Shown in pieces: positions 32,918-41,215 of a DNA stretch of 64,000 bases. Made by a program: the position numbers and the translations under genes. Numbering within the stretch: the stretch's first letter is position 1; every line of letters starts with the position of its first letter. The DNA comes from Bacteroidales bacterium. GTDB taxonomy: Bacteria; Bacteroidota; Bacteroidia; Bacteroidales; UBA932. The notes below the pieces were generated by a model. The model was given only the letters and a program-made list of their open reading frames with translations, did no database searches and was not told the DNA's origin. The stretch is taken from assembly GCA_017554305.1 (NCBI GenBank), contig JAFZIN010000013.1, forward strand, positions 1-64,000. The letters are read 5' to 3'.

Positions 32918-34165
32918 ATGAAAGAGTTTTTTTACACATTATTGACCGTTACTGCGGAGATGAGTCCGTACCTGCTGTTAGGATTCCTAATAGCAGGTAT
33001 TTTGCACGTCTTTGTACCTGGGCGTTTCTATGCAAAGTATTTATCTTCAAACAATAGATTTTCAGTTCTTTATGCAGCGCTGTTGGGCGTTCCGCTTCCG
33101 CTCTGTTCCTGCGGAGTTATTCCAACGGCAATAGGGCTTAAGAACGAGAAGGCCTCAAAAGGGGCGGTTGCCTCCTTCCTTATTGCAACACCTCAAACCG
33201 GCATTGATTCCATTCTTGCAACCTTCTCCGTATTAGGACTCGGTTTTGCAATCATAAGGCCTGTAGCTGCCTTGATAACAGGCGTATGCGGCGGCCTGCT
33301 CGTAAACCGCTTAATTAAGGAGGACGGTGACAACGCTACGGCTAACACCGCCTGCTGCGTTGAAAAGGGTAACAAACTGTGGAGAGTTCTGCATTACGCC
33401 TTCTTTGAAATGATGCAGGACATAGGCCTAAGACTCATTGTTGGTCTTATCCTGGCCGCTCTTATTCAGGTGGTTGTGCCTGATGAATTTTTCTTGCGTT
33501 TTGGCTCTAACGCACTGCTTCAGATGCTTGTAATCCTGGTTATTGCAGTTCCTATGTACATCTGCTCAACGGGCAGCATTCCGGTAGCGGCCGCACTTAT
33601 AATGAAAGGGCTCTCACCGGGCGCCGCACTTGTTATGCTGATGGCCGGCCCTGCAGTGAATATGGCCTCTATTCTGGTGGTACGCAAGTCTTTAGGAAAC
33701 AAGTTTACAACCATTTACCTGCTGGTAATTATTGGCTTTTCCATACTGTTCGGCCTGCTGGTAAACGCCATTGGTTTGAACATCAACCCTTTATCTAACC
33801 TGGATTCCTGCTGCACAGAGGAGGGCGCAACGCTCAGCCCCTTCAAATGGATCTGCACAATCCTTTTAACCCTTTTAATCCTATTTGCGCTCTGTATGAA
33901 GCTTTTCTGCAAATCCTCTCACTGCCACTGTCATGATAATAATCATCATCACGATAGTGAAGCAGAGCACAATACAGCCATTTACACCGTCGAAGGCATG
34001 CACTGCAGCCACTGCGAATCTGCTGTAGAGCGTGCTGTAATGGGAGTTGCGGGTGTAACCTCCGCCAAAGCCAGTGCCCCACGCAAAACCCTCACTGTCA
34101 CCGGAGAGGCTTCTGCCTCCGCCATCCGCGCTGCCGTAGAATCCGCCGGCTACAAGATGTTATAA
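32918..34165 (+). CDS. SO_0444-type Cu/Zn efflux permease with C-terminal HMA domain
   Basis: This 415-residue protein starts at the ATG at 32918; a TTG at 32906 is inside the promoter candidate. About ten membrane segments form a permease of the UPF0718/SO_0444 family, with PLPLCSCGVIPTA (about 62-74) and PMYICSTGSIPVAAALI (about 212-228). A His-rich linker (HCHCHDNNHHHDSEAEH) leads to a heavy-metal-associated domain with GMHCSHCES (Cys363 and Cys366). The permease is thought to move divalent or monovalent soft metals; the HMA domain and His linker would deliver or sense them. The gene overlaps the convergent PAS gene by six bases. Confidence 0.88.
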   Translation: MKEFFYTLLTVTAEMSPYLLLGFLIAGILHVFVPGRFYAKYLSSNNRFSVLYAALLGVPLPLCSCGVIPTAIGLKNEKASKGAVASFLIATPQTGIDSILATFSVLGLGFAIIRPVAALITGVCGGLLVNRLIKEDGDNATANTACCVEKGNKLWRVLHYAFFEMMQDIGLRLIVGLILAALIQVVVPDEFFLRFGSNALLQMLVILVIAVPMYICSTGSIPVAAALIMKGLSPGAALVMLMAGPAVNMASILVVRKSLGNKFTTIYLLVIIGFSILFGLLVNAIGLNINPLSNLDSCCTEEGATLSPFKWICTILLTLLILFALCMKLFCKSSHCHCHDNNHHHDSEAEHNTAIYTVEGMHCSHCESAVERAVMGVAGVTSAKASAPRKTLTVTGEASASAIRAAVESAGYKML

Positions 34166-34504
34166 TTTGGGTTTACGGACTTTGTTAGGGATGGAGGCGG
34201 GGAGGACTATGGAGAGTTCCATAAAGCCGGCATATTCATCATTGTCATACCATGGAGTTTGGAAGATGAGCTTTTTAAGCCCTTCTTTCTCAACTGTGTA
34301 GATGTTAGTTCTTGGGTTCTTGAGCATATCGTCAAGCAGGGAACGTGCCGGCTCCGGATGGCAGTCCAGCACGTTCTTTCCAATGATATCTTCTCCCGGT
34401 TTAAGGAACGTCTTCCTGGATTTCTTGTTCATATCCAAGATCTTACCATTCTTGTCACAAATGGTAACAGCAACGTCCGCTCCCTCAAAGTAATCTCTTT
34501 TCAC
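34160..34504 (-). CDS. Single PAS-domain protein
   Basis: This 114-residue protein consists of little more than a PAS fold, with VAVTICDKNGKILDMNKKSRKTF and later GKNVLDCHPEPARSLLDDML. It has no kinase, GGDEF or HTH attached. The HPEP segment resembles small PAS proteins that bind haem or small molecules, but no ligand can be assigned. It starts eight bases downstream of the lipoprotein gene at 34513-35265 on the same strand. Confidence 0.82.
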   Translation of the reverse strand: MKRDYFEGADVAVTICDKNGKILDMNKKSRKTFLKPGEDIIGKNVLDCHPEPARSLLDDMLKNPRTNIYTVEKEGLKKLIFQTPWYDNDEYAGFMELSIVLPASIPNKVRKPKL

Positions 34505-34512
34505 TTTACAGA

Positions 34513-35265
34513 TTATTTTATTTCCGTCAGGCCGTCAAGGCTCATAATGAGACCCTCGTATGTTGGTTTGTCTGTAAAGTTAAGTACCTCAAAGACAACT
34601 CCTTCTGAGATTGTTTTGCCATTGGTCTTCATAACAGCCCACTTGTAATATGGCAAACCGTTCTCTTTATCTATGTACATGATTGACTTGCCGTAGGCCT
34701 CTGCTACGGGATTCTTGGTAACAGCCTCTTTTGTAATTACATACGCAGGGCGGCCAAAGAGAACGGTGTCTCTTGTGGTTGTTCCTTCTTCACCATTCTT
34801 AAAGACCTTGCCAAAGACGGTACTGCCCATCTGGTCTTTCAGATATCTGTAAACGGCATCATCTACGCCGTTGAAACCAGATTTTTCATGGCGTTTGATA
34901 TATGTTCCTTTCTCATTACCAATGGTATAGAGAGTTCTGGTAGAATCTGTGCAGACAAAGAGATTGGTCATCTTGCTGCCTTCTGCAACTCCAATGACAA
35001 TATTGCCCTTACGAGCGTAGGTTCTTGTCATACTGGCTGTTGCCACATACATTTTCTCTGTAATAACAAAGTCTTGTTGCCACCATTTCTTCTTCTCAAC
35101 CTTCTGCTCAGGTTTCTTGCTTTCTGTCTTAGTCTCAGATGCAACGGACTCAGCAGGCTGTTCAGCATCATTCCGGACGGACTTGCCATCCTTGTTTGAG
35201 TTGCCGCCACAGGAAACAGCAACTATCAATGCCACCATAAAGGCAATAAGAGTGATCTTTTTCAT
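34513..35265 (-). CDS. Lipoprotein of unknown function
   Basis: This 250-residue lipoprotein has lipobox AVSC (Cys19), a long Lys/Glu-rich linker (about 25-65) and a beta-rich domain. The mature part has AYGKSIMYIDKENGLPYYKWAV and ends VLNFTDKPTYEGLIMSLDGL. That is reminiscent of LolA/DUF4412-like outer-membrane-associated carriers, where a converted substrate and a threonine/alanine-rich sheet alternate; the resemblance is weak. It is the third of four minus-strand genes sharing one probable transcript from 37309. Confidence 0.65.
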   Translation of the reverse strand: MKKITLIAFMVALIVAVSCGGNSNKDGKSVRNDAEQPAESVASETKTESKKPEQKVEKKKWWQQDFVITEKMYVATASMTRTYARKGNIVIGVAEGSKMTNLFVCTDSTRTLYTIGNEKGTYIKRHEKSGFNGVDDAVYRYLKDQMGSTVFGKVFKNGEEGTTTRDTVLFGRPAYVITKEAVTKNPVAEAYGKSIMYIDKENGLPYYKWAVMKTNGKTISEGVVFEVLNFTDKPTYEGLIMSLDGLTEIK

Positions 35266-35291
35266 AGCTATTTAGGTTAAAGTGCTTAGTA

Positions 35292-36074
35292 CTAGTTCTT
35301 TTTAATGTATACTCCGTCTGCAGCGGCACCGGAGCCAAAGCATCCCAGGGTTTCATTGCCTGTCATACTCTTGAGTACCACAAACTTCTTAAAGAAGTGA
35401 GCGCTGAAGCCGTAGCCGCATTCATTTACGTTTTCGTAGGTAAACCAGTTGTATGTGTATTTACCAAGTACGGCCGGACGGTTTGGATCATTTTTGAACT
35501 CAGCAATACCGCCGGGTGCGTTGCATACCTCAAAGTTCAATAAGTATTTACCTGCTTTACTGAATTTTACGTGGCCGCCAACCATAGACTGAGAGTTGGA
35601 ATTCCATACTGAATAGGCATAGTAACTGCCTATATCTTCAGGGTCTGCATAGTCCAAATAATCAGTGACGTTGAAGACTCCGTATTGGGCATCTTCTTCA
35701 TCTTCAAAGTCTTTCATCTGATAAACGGTATCCGTTTTTGGGTCTCTCCAGGTTCCCTGTGTTAAGGAGACTCTCTCATTTTCATTGCTCTCTATCTTAA
35801 ATGTCATCATGCCGGTGATAGTTCCATCTGGCTGGTATTCATTCAAATAGTACCATCCGTCATCATTCAGCACTCCGCCTACAACCATAATGGAGATGTT
35901 GTGTTTGGTGTAAATAATTTCACCAACGGCTATATCATCATCGTTTACCGCAAACCTCAGAAAAACAGGAATCTTATCTCCAAGAGTTCCTAAGAAACTG
36001 TAAATGCCAACTTCATCCGCATGGGCAGAGAGTGCCATGAAGAGTGCAACTATTAATGTAATTAACTTTCTCAT
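35292..36074 (-). CDS. Exported protein of unknown function
   Basis: This 260-residue protein has a signal peptide (about 1-19, ending SAHA). Its N-terminal half contains IYSFLGTLGDKIPVFLRFAVND and EIIYTKHNISIMVVGG; the C-terminal half contains YTYNWFTYENVNECGYGFSAHF. It appears beta-rich. I do not recognise a family. Its start overlaps the previous gene's stop by four bases (ATGA at 36071-36074), so the two are likely co-translated. Confidence 0.65.
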   Translation of the reverse strand: MRKLITLIVALFMALSAHADEVGIYSFLGTLGDKIPVFLRFAVNDDDIAVGEIIYTKHNISIMVVGGVLNDDGWYYLNEYQPDGTITGMMTFKIESNENERVSLTQGTWRDPKTDTVYQMKDFEDEEDAQYGVFNVTDYLDYADPEDIGSYYAYSVWNSNSQSMVGGHVKFSKAGKYLLNFEVCNAPGGIAEFKNDPNRPAVLGKYTYNWFTYENVNECGYGFSAHFFKKFVVLKSMTGNETLGCFGSGAAADGVYIKKN

Positions 36075-37270
36075 TTGTCCACGTTTACAAATTTAGAACC
36101 GTTCCAGGTAAAGCGTTTCATAACCTTACCGTTTTTAGTGTAATAGATGTATCCGAGGGTTTTGCCAACTCTTGGAAGTGAGTGAGCTGCACAGTCCGTT
36201 CCTTCAGGTGCCTCAAATTCAATACCCAGTTCAGGACCGTAGGTTGGTTTCATTTTGTGAGTTGCATTGTCATACAGGTAGAAATCTATGCCGGTATACT
36301 GTCCTGCAACAGGCTTTCCCTCCATATAGAAATCATTGGTGACAGCCAGCAGTTTATGCTTCTTATCTGCATAGTTCCAGTAGCAAAACTCTACAACGAG
36401 CTTGGATTCATCACTTTCAGACTCAAAGCAGGCATAACCGTTAGGGCGGTCTAAAGTAACATATTCTCCCGGCATCTGATTCATTCCGTTAAGGAAGAGT
36501 TCCCAACTCTGTTTTAAAGAATTGATGGATTCACCTGCATCCGGCTGATTCAGAAATGCGTTAACAAAGTCCTTGATATCAGGAGCGTTACCCTTGAAGT
36601 TTACGGTGATTGCCATATCATCAAGCGGATCAAAAGATTCACTCTTGGAGTAAACCGGTTTCATACCGTTCCACTTAAAAGTATGACGTACAGGACCGTC
36701 ATTTCCCCACTCGTCAACAATCAAATCCTTGCCAACCTTAGGCAGACGGTAAACCAGCTGAACGTAATCTCCTCTTTCTCTCCAGCGGTATCCCTTAAGA
36801 ATATCCGGCTCCGGTGTAAGTGTCTTTTTCTGAGGGTCATAGTCATAGAAGCAGACAAACTCAATGCAAGGGTCTGTAGGCTTTCCCATACGTACTGCAA
36901 AAAGTTTGTGACCGTTGGTTCTGTTCCAGTAGCAGACAGACATAGATTCACCGTCTGTTCCGCCGTCATCAATTGAAGCATAACCATTCTTGGCGTCTAT
37001 GGTAACTACAAGAGAGGTCTCGGTATCCAGAACCTCTCTGTCCAGCCCTTTCTCCATTGTGTTGCGTATCTCTCTTCCCATCCAGGTTGGCCAGGTCTGG
37101 TCAAAACGCTCAAACATAACGCCTAAGCTTCCGTTAACTACATTGGTGATAGGCTTTGTATGCCACCCGCTGTAAATCACGTCAATTGGAGTACTTTCAA
37201 AGTTCTTCTCCTGTGCAAATGCCGTAAATGCCGTAAACAGAACGGCAACAGCCAATAAGATTTTCTTCAT
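36071..37270 (-). CDS. Exported protein with two copies of an unnamed beta repeat
   Basis: This 399-residue protein has a signal peptide (about 1-20, ending AFAQ) from the ATG at 37270. Two tandem copies of the same module are visible. The first (about 110-215) has CYWNRTNGHKLFAVR, CFYDYDPQKKTLTPE, LPKVGKDL and FKWNGMKP. The second (about 285-399) has CYWNYADKKHKLLAV, FYLYDNATHKMKPTYG, LPRVGKTL and FTWNGSKFV. The lipoprotein at 20001-21152 has one copy. A conserved Trp-Asn-Gly and a Leu-Pro-x-Val-Gly-Lys element recur. The function is unknown; a periplasmic binding module is a reasonable guess. Confidence 0.75.
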   Translation of the reverse strand: MKKILLAVAVLFTAFTAFAQEKNFESTPIDVIYSGWHTKPITNVVNGSLGVMFERFDQTWPTWMGREIRNTMEKGLDREVLDTETSLVVTIDAKNGYASIDDGGTDGESMSVCYWNRTNGHKLFAVRMGKPTDPCIEFVCFYDYDPQKKTLTPEPDILKGYRWRERGDYVQLVYRLPKVGKDLIVDEWGNDGPVRHTFKWNGMKPVYSKSESFDPLDDMAITVNFKGNAPDIKDFVNAFLNQPDAGESINSLKQSWELFLNGMNQMPGEYVTLDRPNGYACFESESDESKLVVEFCYWNYADKKHKLLAVTNDFYMEGKPVAGQYTGIDFYLYDNATHKMKPTYGPELGIEFEAPEGTDCAAHSLPRVGKTLGYIYYTKNGKVMKRFTWNGSKFVNVDK

Positions 37271-37308
37271 ATCTCTGATAATCAAATTATTTCTTATCTA
37301 TATCTATA

Positions 37309-37316
37309 CAAATATA
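37309..37316 (-). promoter_or_regulatory. Candidate -7 box of the exported-protein operon
   Basis: The complement is TATATTTG, an exact match, 38 bases upstream of the ATG at 37270. It faces the opposite promoter at 37324-37355. Confidence 0.5.
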
Positions 37317-37323
37317 CAACTTA

Positions 37324-37355
37324 TTTGGTAGTATAGGACAATCCTCGTATATTTA
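37324..37355 (+). promoter_or_regulatory. Candidate promoter of the beta-helix gene
   Basis: TTTG (37324-37327) and TATATTTA (37348-37355) are 20 bases apart. The last base deviates from TAnnTTTG. Confidence 0.4.
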
Positions 37356-37394
37356 CATCTATTAAAAATGTATAATTATCAAAATAACAATTCA

Positions 37395-38381
37395 ATGAAA
37401 AGGAGTTCAATCTTTCTGAAAGTTATCATGGCACTCGCCATTGTTTTCTCTGCATCTACAGCGGCAATGGCGCAGTTAGGTAGCTTTGGTGAAACTATCA
37501 ACCGCAATGGTGAAGAATGTATCAGAGTATATACTGCCGAGCAGTTTATAAACGCTCTTGGCTCAAACAGGCACATTTTGGTTGCAAAGAATACGGAGAT
37601 AAACCTTACTCCGGTGCTCAACAGTGAGAGCATGTTCCGCACCCGCTTTAAAATGTGGATGCCTAGTGTTTCAGAAGGTATTGAGGATGACAGACCTACA
37701 GTTGTAAGCGAGGAAGTTTTTGACGGAAGACAACTATCCGTTGTTAACATGAAAGACCTCATCATTGAGGGGGAATATCACTCAAGAATAGTTGTAGAAC
37801 CTCGTTACGCATACTGCATAAACTTTGTTAACTGTGTGGGCTGCAAGGTTATAAACCTTACAATGGGACACACTGAGGGCGGCTACTGTGACGGCGGTGT
37901 AATTGGTATTTTAAGGGGATACAACAATGTGGTATCTACCTGCGACCTTTACGGCTGCGGAACATACGGCCTGCAACTTCTTGAGACAAAGAGTTTTGCA
38001 CTGTATAATAGTAATATTCACGATTGTAAATACGGCATACTCTTTATGCGCGACTGCTATGATACCCGCTTTGTTCACTGTGACTTCTTTGATAACAAGG
38101 AATTTACGCTTGTTGAGGCATACGACTGTGAAGAAGCGGTATTTGAGGATTGCCGCTTCTACAGAAACTGGGAAGATTCAAAGTTGTTCTACTTTACCAA
38201 AGATTTCACCCTTCTGAGTTGCGAGGTATATCACCCAACAAACAGATTGGGAACAATGAGTCTCTGCAAGCAGAACGGCAACCGGCCGAATAACTTTAAA
38301 TCAAACGCTTCATATACTTACGTAGAAAAACGTGACGTTGGACCTGATAACGTTCAGGCAGACGGAAAAGGTGATGATTAA
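37395..38381 (+). CDS. Exported right-handed beta-helix protein
   Basis: This 328-residue protein has a signal peptide (ending AAMAQ) from the ATG at 37395; an ATG nine codons earlier (37368) is also possible. The central part (about 115-270) shows repeating short strands with regularly placed Asn, Cys and Gly: VNCVGCKVINLTMGH, TCDLYGCGTYGLQLLE, NSNIHDCKYGILFM, CDFFDNKEFTLVEAYDCE. This is the parallel beta-helix (pectate-lyase-like) pattern. No catalytic residues can be assigned; such proteins often bind or cleave polysaccharides. Confidence 0.8.
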   Translation: MKRSSIFLKVIMALAIVFSASTAAMAQLGSFGETINRNGEECIRVYTAEQFINALGSNRHILVAKNTEINLTPVLNSESMFRTRFKMWMPSVSEGIEDDRPTVVSEEVFDGRQLSVVNMKDLIIEGEYHSRIVVEPRYAYCINFVNCVGCKVINLTMGHTEGGYCDGGVIGILRGYNNVVSTCDLYGCGTYGLQLLETKSFALYNSNIHDCKYGILFMRDCYDTRFVHCDFFDNKEFTLVEAYDCEEAVFEDCRFYRNWEDSKLFYFTKDFTLLSCEVYHPTNRLGTMSLCKQNGNRPNNFKSNASYTYVEKRDVGPDNVQADGKGDD

Positions 38382-38387
38382 CGGTTA

Positions 38388-38393
38388 AGGAGG
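38388..38393 (+). promoter_or_regulatory. Strong Shine-Dalgarno before the 38401 gene
   Basis: AGGAGG is seven bases before the ATG at 38401 and fixes that start. Confidence 0.65.
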
Positions 38394-38400
38394 AATTAGA

Positions 38401-39918
38401 ATGAAAAAGATTGCAATAATAGTTGGAGCGGTTGCAGCTGTTGTCATACTGCTATTTGCAACCAAAAAGTATTGGAAGCCGGAGATTATGGACGGCCCTG
38501 GTATGGAGATGGAGGTAAAAGAGGATGTTGATACAACGCTGCCTCCTATGTTCTTTATTGGAAACGGAGAGTATCTTCAGATGCTCTATTGGTCTAATGT
38601 TGAGGAGCCTAAGAAAGAGGCGGGTAATGAGGATTATTTTGATACAATGCATGAATGTTGGGAAAGACAGGAGCTGTTGCGCCGTAACTTTGATAAGTAC
38701 ACCAACATGCTTGTGGATGGCGGTAAAACCGTGAAGGTTAAGTTTGTAGATGAGATTCTCAAAGACCCGGACGGCAATACTCCTAGTATTGGAGAGGTTC
38801 ACGGACGCCCCGATATTCCTGCTCTCTGTGCCCGTTATACCGTTGTAGATCCTAAAGACGGATATGACAAAGACGGTGACAATATTCTTAGCAACTGGGG
38901 TGTTGTGATTGTAACAGATGATTATCTTAATACGCGCAAACGTCTGGATGTCAAATATTCATACGAGAATCCAGATCAGAAACTTTCTCCGCAGATTGTA
39001 AGTCAGATGGAGAAGGAGTACAATATGAAGGCTCAGACTGCATACGAACTGTGCAAGATTGGAGACCGTTACATCCACGCTGCCATTGAATTCAAGGGAG
39101 AGTATAAGAACGCTCCTAAATCTGATGAATACAGCTCAGACCATAAGTATGCCCTTGCCCTTGAGCTTCTTATAGACAGCGGAAAGGTTTATAAGACGGA
39201 GAGATTGGGCTACTATGATCCAGATTACGGAACCACCTGGAACGCAGATGCAGACGGCTACATTCCTAACCACATCATTGCCGCCTTTGAAGGCCCTAAG
39301 GGATTGGAACTCTGCTTCTCACACGGAGCACCGGAGAGTTATGTAGTGGGTATGATGTACCTTAGAGACAGCACACTTGAGGAAGTTGATTATGAGATGT
39401 ATCACACTCTTATTGATGAGGAGAAGCCAATGTGGAAGCATGAAATTGCAGAGATGTGCAACGTCTATAAGAAGATGGATCCTAAAAATAAAGATGTGAA
39501 AATGAGCAAGTGGAGCCGCATCTATGTAGACTATGACAACGAGTGGGTATGGCTTGCAGATAATGATGATAAGCATAACGCCTTCTTATTCAGGCCGGAG
39601 AAAGGCAAGAGTCCGTTTACTTTGATAGACAGTGAAGGAGAACTCCAGAAAGTTGTACGTATGGAGGATTACAATAACGCAATCTACTACCTCAAAATGG
39701 TTGGTCCTAAGGATAATAGAACTACCTTCACCAAGATACTGACCTTTAAGCAGGGCAAGAAGACAGATGAGTTCTACGCAGTTGCAGTAGACGGAGAGTT
39801 CACAGAGTGCACTCTCAACGGCCAGCCGATGAGCATTGAGGATTGCCTTGGTTACCTTGGCAAACTGCCTGAAGAACGTGAGCTTTACATGTATTTTAGA
39901 GATATTGAAGAGAAATAA
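38401..39918 (+). CDS. Membrane-anchored protein of unknown function
   Basis: This 505-residue protein has one N-terminal membrane segment (about 3-21) without a lipobox, followed by a large soluble region that should face the periplasm. Acidic and aromatic residues are abundant. Segments such as FYAVAVDGEFTECTLNGQPMSIEDCLGYL and WSRIYVDYDNEWVWLADND do not match a family I know. It lies 19 bases after the beta-helix gene and is followed after 14 bases by the zinc-ribbon membrane protein, so the three are probably one transcript. Confidence 0.65.
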   Translation: MKKIAIIVGAVAAVVILLFATKKYWKPEIMDGPGMEMEVKEDVDTTLPPMFFIGNGEYLQMLYWSNVEEPKKEAGNEDYFDTMHECWERQELLRRNFDKYTNMLVDGGKTVKVKFVDEILKDPDGNTPSIGEVHGRPDIPALCARYTVVDPKDGYDKDGDNILSNWGVVIVTDDYLNTRKRLDVKYSYENPDQKLSPQIVSQMEKEYNMKAQTAYELCKIGDRYIHAAIEFKGEYKNAPKSDEYSSDHKYALALELLIDSGKVYKTERLGYYDPDYGTTWNADADGYIPNHIIAAFEGPKGLELCFSHGAPESYVVGMMYLRDSTLEEVDYEMYHTLIDEEKPMWKHEIAEMCNVYKKMDPKNKDVKMSKWSRIYVDYDNEWVWLADNDDKHNAFLFRPEKGKSPFTLIDSEGELQKVVRMEDYNNAIYYLKMVGPKDNRTTFTKILTFKQGKKTDEFYAVAVDGEFTECTLNGQPMSIEDCLGYLGKLPEERELYMYFRDIEEK

Positions 39919-39932
39919 TAAAAATTAAGATA

Positions 39933-40310
39933 ATGGAGATTATTAAAAAGTGCCCTTATTGCGGGGGAGAGATTCCTGAGGAAGCTCAAAAATGTAAACA
40001 CTGCGGTGAATGGATTACCCCGCCTGCTCAGCCTGTTCAACAGCAGGTTGTAGTTAATCAGGTAGAGCCTCAACCTTCTAACGGAATAGGAATTGCCGGA
40101 TTCGTTATTTCACTGGTATGCATATTCTTATGCTGGATTCCCGGATTGAATATAATTGTTTGGTTGGTAGGTTTTATCCTCTCTCTGATTGGTATATTCA
40201 AGAAGCCACGCGGACTTGCCATAGCAGGCCTTGTTATTTCATCCATTATGGCAGTCATAATGGTTGCAATACTAGGAGCAATCACATTAGCCATCTTTGA
40301 GAATATCTAG
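39933..40310 (+). CDS. Zinc-ribbon DUF4190-like membrane protein
   Basis: This 125-residue protein starts with a zinc ribbon (CPYCGGEIPEEAQKCKHCGEW, Cys7/10 and Cys21/24). A Gln/Pro-rich linker leads to two membrane segments (about 55-82 and 92-120) with GIAGFVISLVCIFLCWIPGL and GLAIAGLVIS, the DUF4190 pattern. It has a cytoplasmic zinc-binding head and short membrane hairpin. Its role is unknown. It ends one base before the convergent gene at 40312. Confidence 0.8.
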   Translation: MEIIKKCPYCGGEIPEEAQKCKHCGEWITPPAQPVQQQVVVNQVEPQPSNGIGIAGFVISLVCIFLCWIPGLNIIVWLVGFILSLIGIFKKPRGLAIAGLVISSIMAVIMVAILGAITLAIFENI

Positions 40311-40311
40311 G

Positions 40312-41169
40312 CTATTGGAACTCCAAACCCTTAACAACAAGGCCAATGTTGACGGGGATGTGTTTGAGTTCACCAAGGGCAGTGTTCCTTTGATAACTGC
40401 TCTTGAAATATATGGCCACATATAAATGCATAGCGCCTGGATCACGTTCTGATTCAGGCGTTTGCTGATATTTATGAACTGCATCCATATCACAGTCCAC
40501 CAGTTCAAAAGAGATGTAATAGCGTCCCGGTTCCAACATGATAATATCATCCGGACAGATATTATATTGCTGCTTCTCTTTGGAGAGGGCTATGTTTACG
40601 TAGATGGGTTTGTGCAAGATGTTGATGAACTCTTCCGGCTCTCCCTCAATTCTGTAGATATTGACAGAGGCAACACATCCGGGGATGTTGTTCTCCGTAA
40701 CTGTAAACTGTATATCTTTGATTAAGAAAGGCTTGCGTGGGTTTGCAACAGATCCCAGTTCAATTCCTTTGACAACGCCGTCCGGACGGTAAAAATCACC
40801 TGCGGCTCCCGGAAACCTTGTTCCGGCACGTATCAGATATTTCTCCTTGCTCTTGCCACCAATTACAACTGCCGGCGGCAATTCGTTCTCCTTAAGAACA
40901 ATTACAACATCATTCTGAGGTCCTGTAACCGTGTAATAACCAATCTGGTAGGAAACGTGATGAAACTCCAGTCTCTCTGCAGGAACCTTGATTTCAAACC
41001 TCCCGTCAGAGGATGAAACGGTACCTATACCAAGTTTTGGAATACCAACCTGAACATATTCAACTGCCTCTCCGTTTTCATTCACAATACGTCCGCTAAC
41101 TGTGTAACGCTCCTGTGCATAAGCAAATAGGGGAAGGAGCATAAGTGCAAGCAATAATCTGATACGCAT
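40312..41169 (-). CDS. Exported protein with carboxypeptidase-like regulatory domain
   Basis: This 285-residue protein has a signal peptide (ending AYAQ) from the ATG at 41169; an ATG at 41187 is less likely. Residues about 20-95 form a CarboxypepD_reg-like beta sandwich: YTVSGRIVNENGEAVEYVQVGIP and GTVSSSDGRFEIKVP. Bacteroidota use this domain at the start of SusC-type receptors and as a stand-alone module. The rest (about 115-285) has NNIPGCVASVNIYRIEG and PGRYYISFELVDCD, resembling a second beta sandwich. It has no TonB plug or barrel, so it is not a SusC protein. Confidence 0.75.
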   Translation of the reverse strand: MRIRLLLALMLLPLFAYAQERYTVSGRIVNENGEAVEYVQVGIPKLGIGTVSSSDGRFEIKVPAERLEFHHVSYQIGYYTVTGPQNDVVIVLKENELPPAVVIGGKSKEKYLIRAGTRFPGAAGDFYRPDGVVKGIELGSVANPRKPFLIKDIQFTVTENNIPGCVASVNIYRIEGEPEEFINILHKPIYVNIALSKEKQQYNICPDDIIMLEPGRYYISFELVDCDMDAVHKYQQTPESERDPGAMHLYVAIYFKSSYQRNTALGELKHIPVNIGLVVKGLEFQ

Positions 41170-41197
41170 ACAATGTACTTTTGGCACTATACTGTAT

Positions 41198-41205
41198 CAA
41201 AGATA
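41198..41205 (-). promoter_or_regulatory. Candidate -7 box of the 41169 gene
   Basis: The complement is TATCTTTG, 28 bases upstream of the ATG at 41169. It fits TAnnTTTG but has no clear -33 partner. Confidence 0.4.
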
Positions 41206-41215
41206 ATGCCGCCGG

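Noticed and set aside
40312..41169. SusC/TonB-dependent receptor
   Set aside because: The CarboxypepD_reg-like domain is shared with SusC proteins, but the protein is only 285 residues and has neither plug nor barrel.
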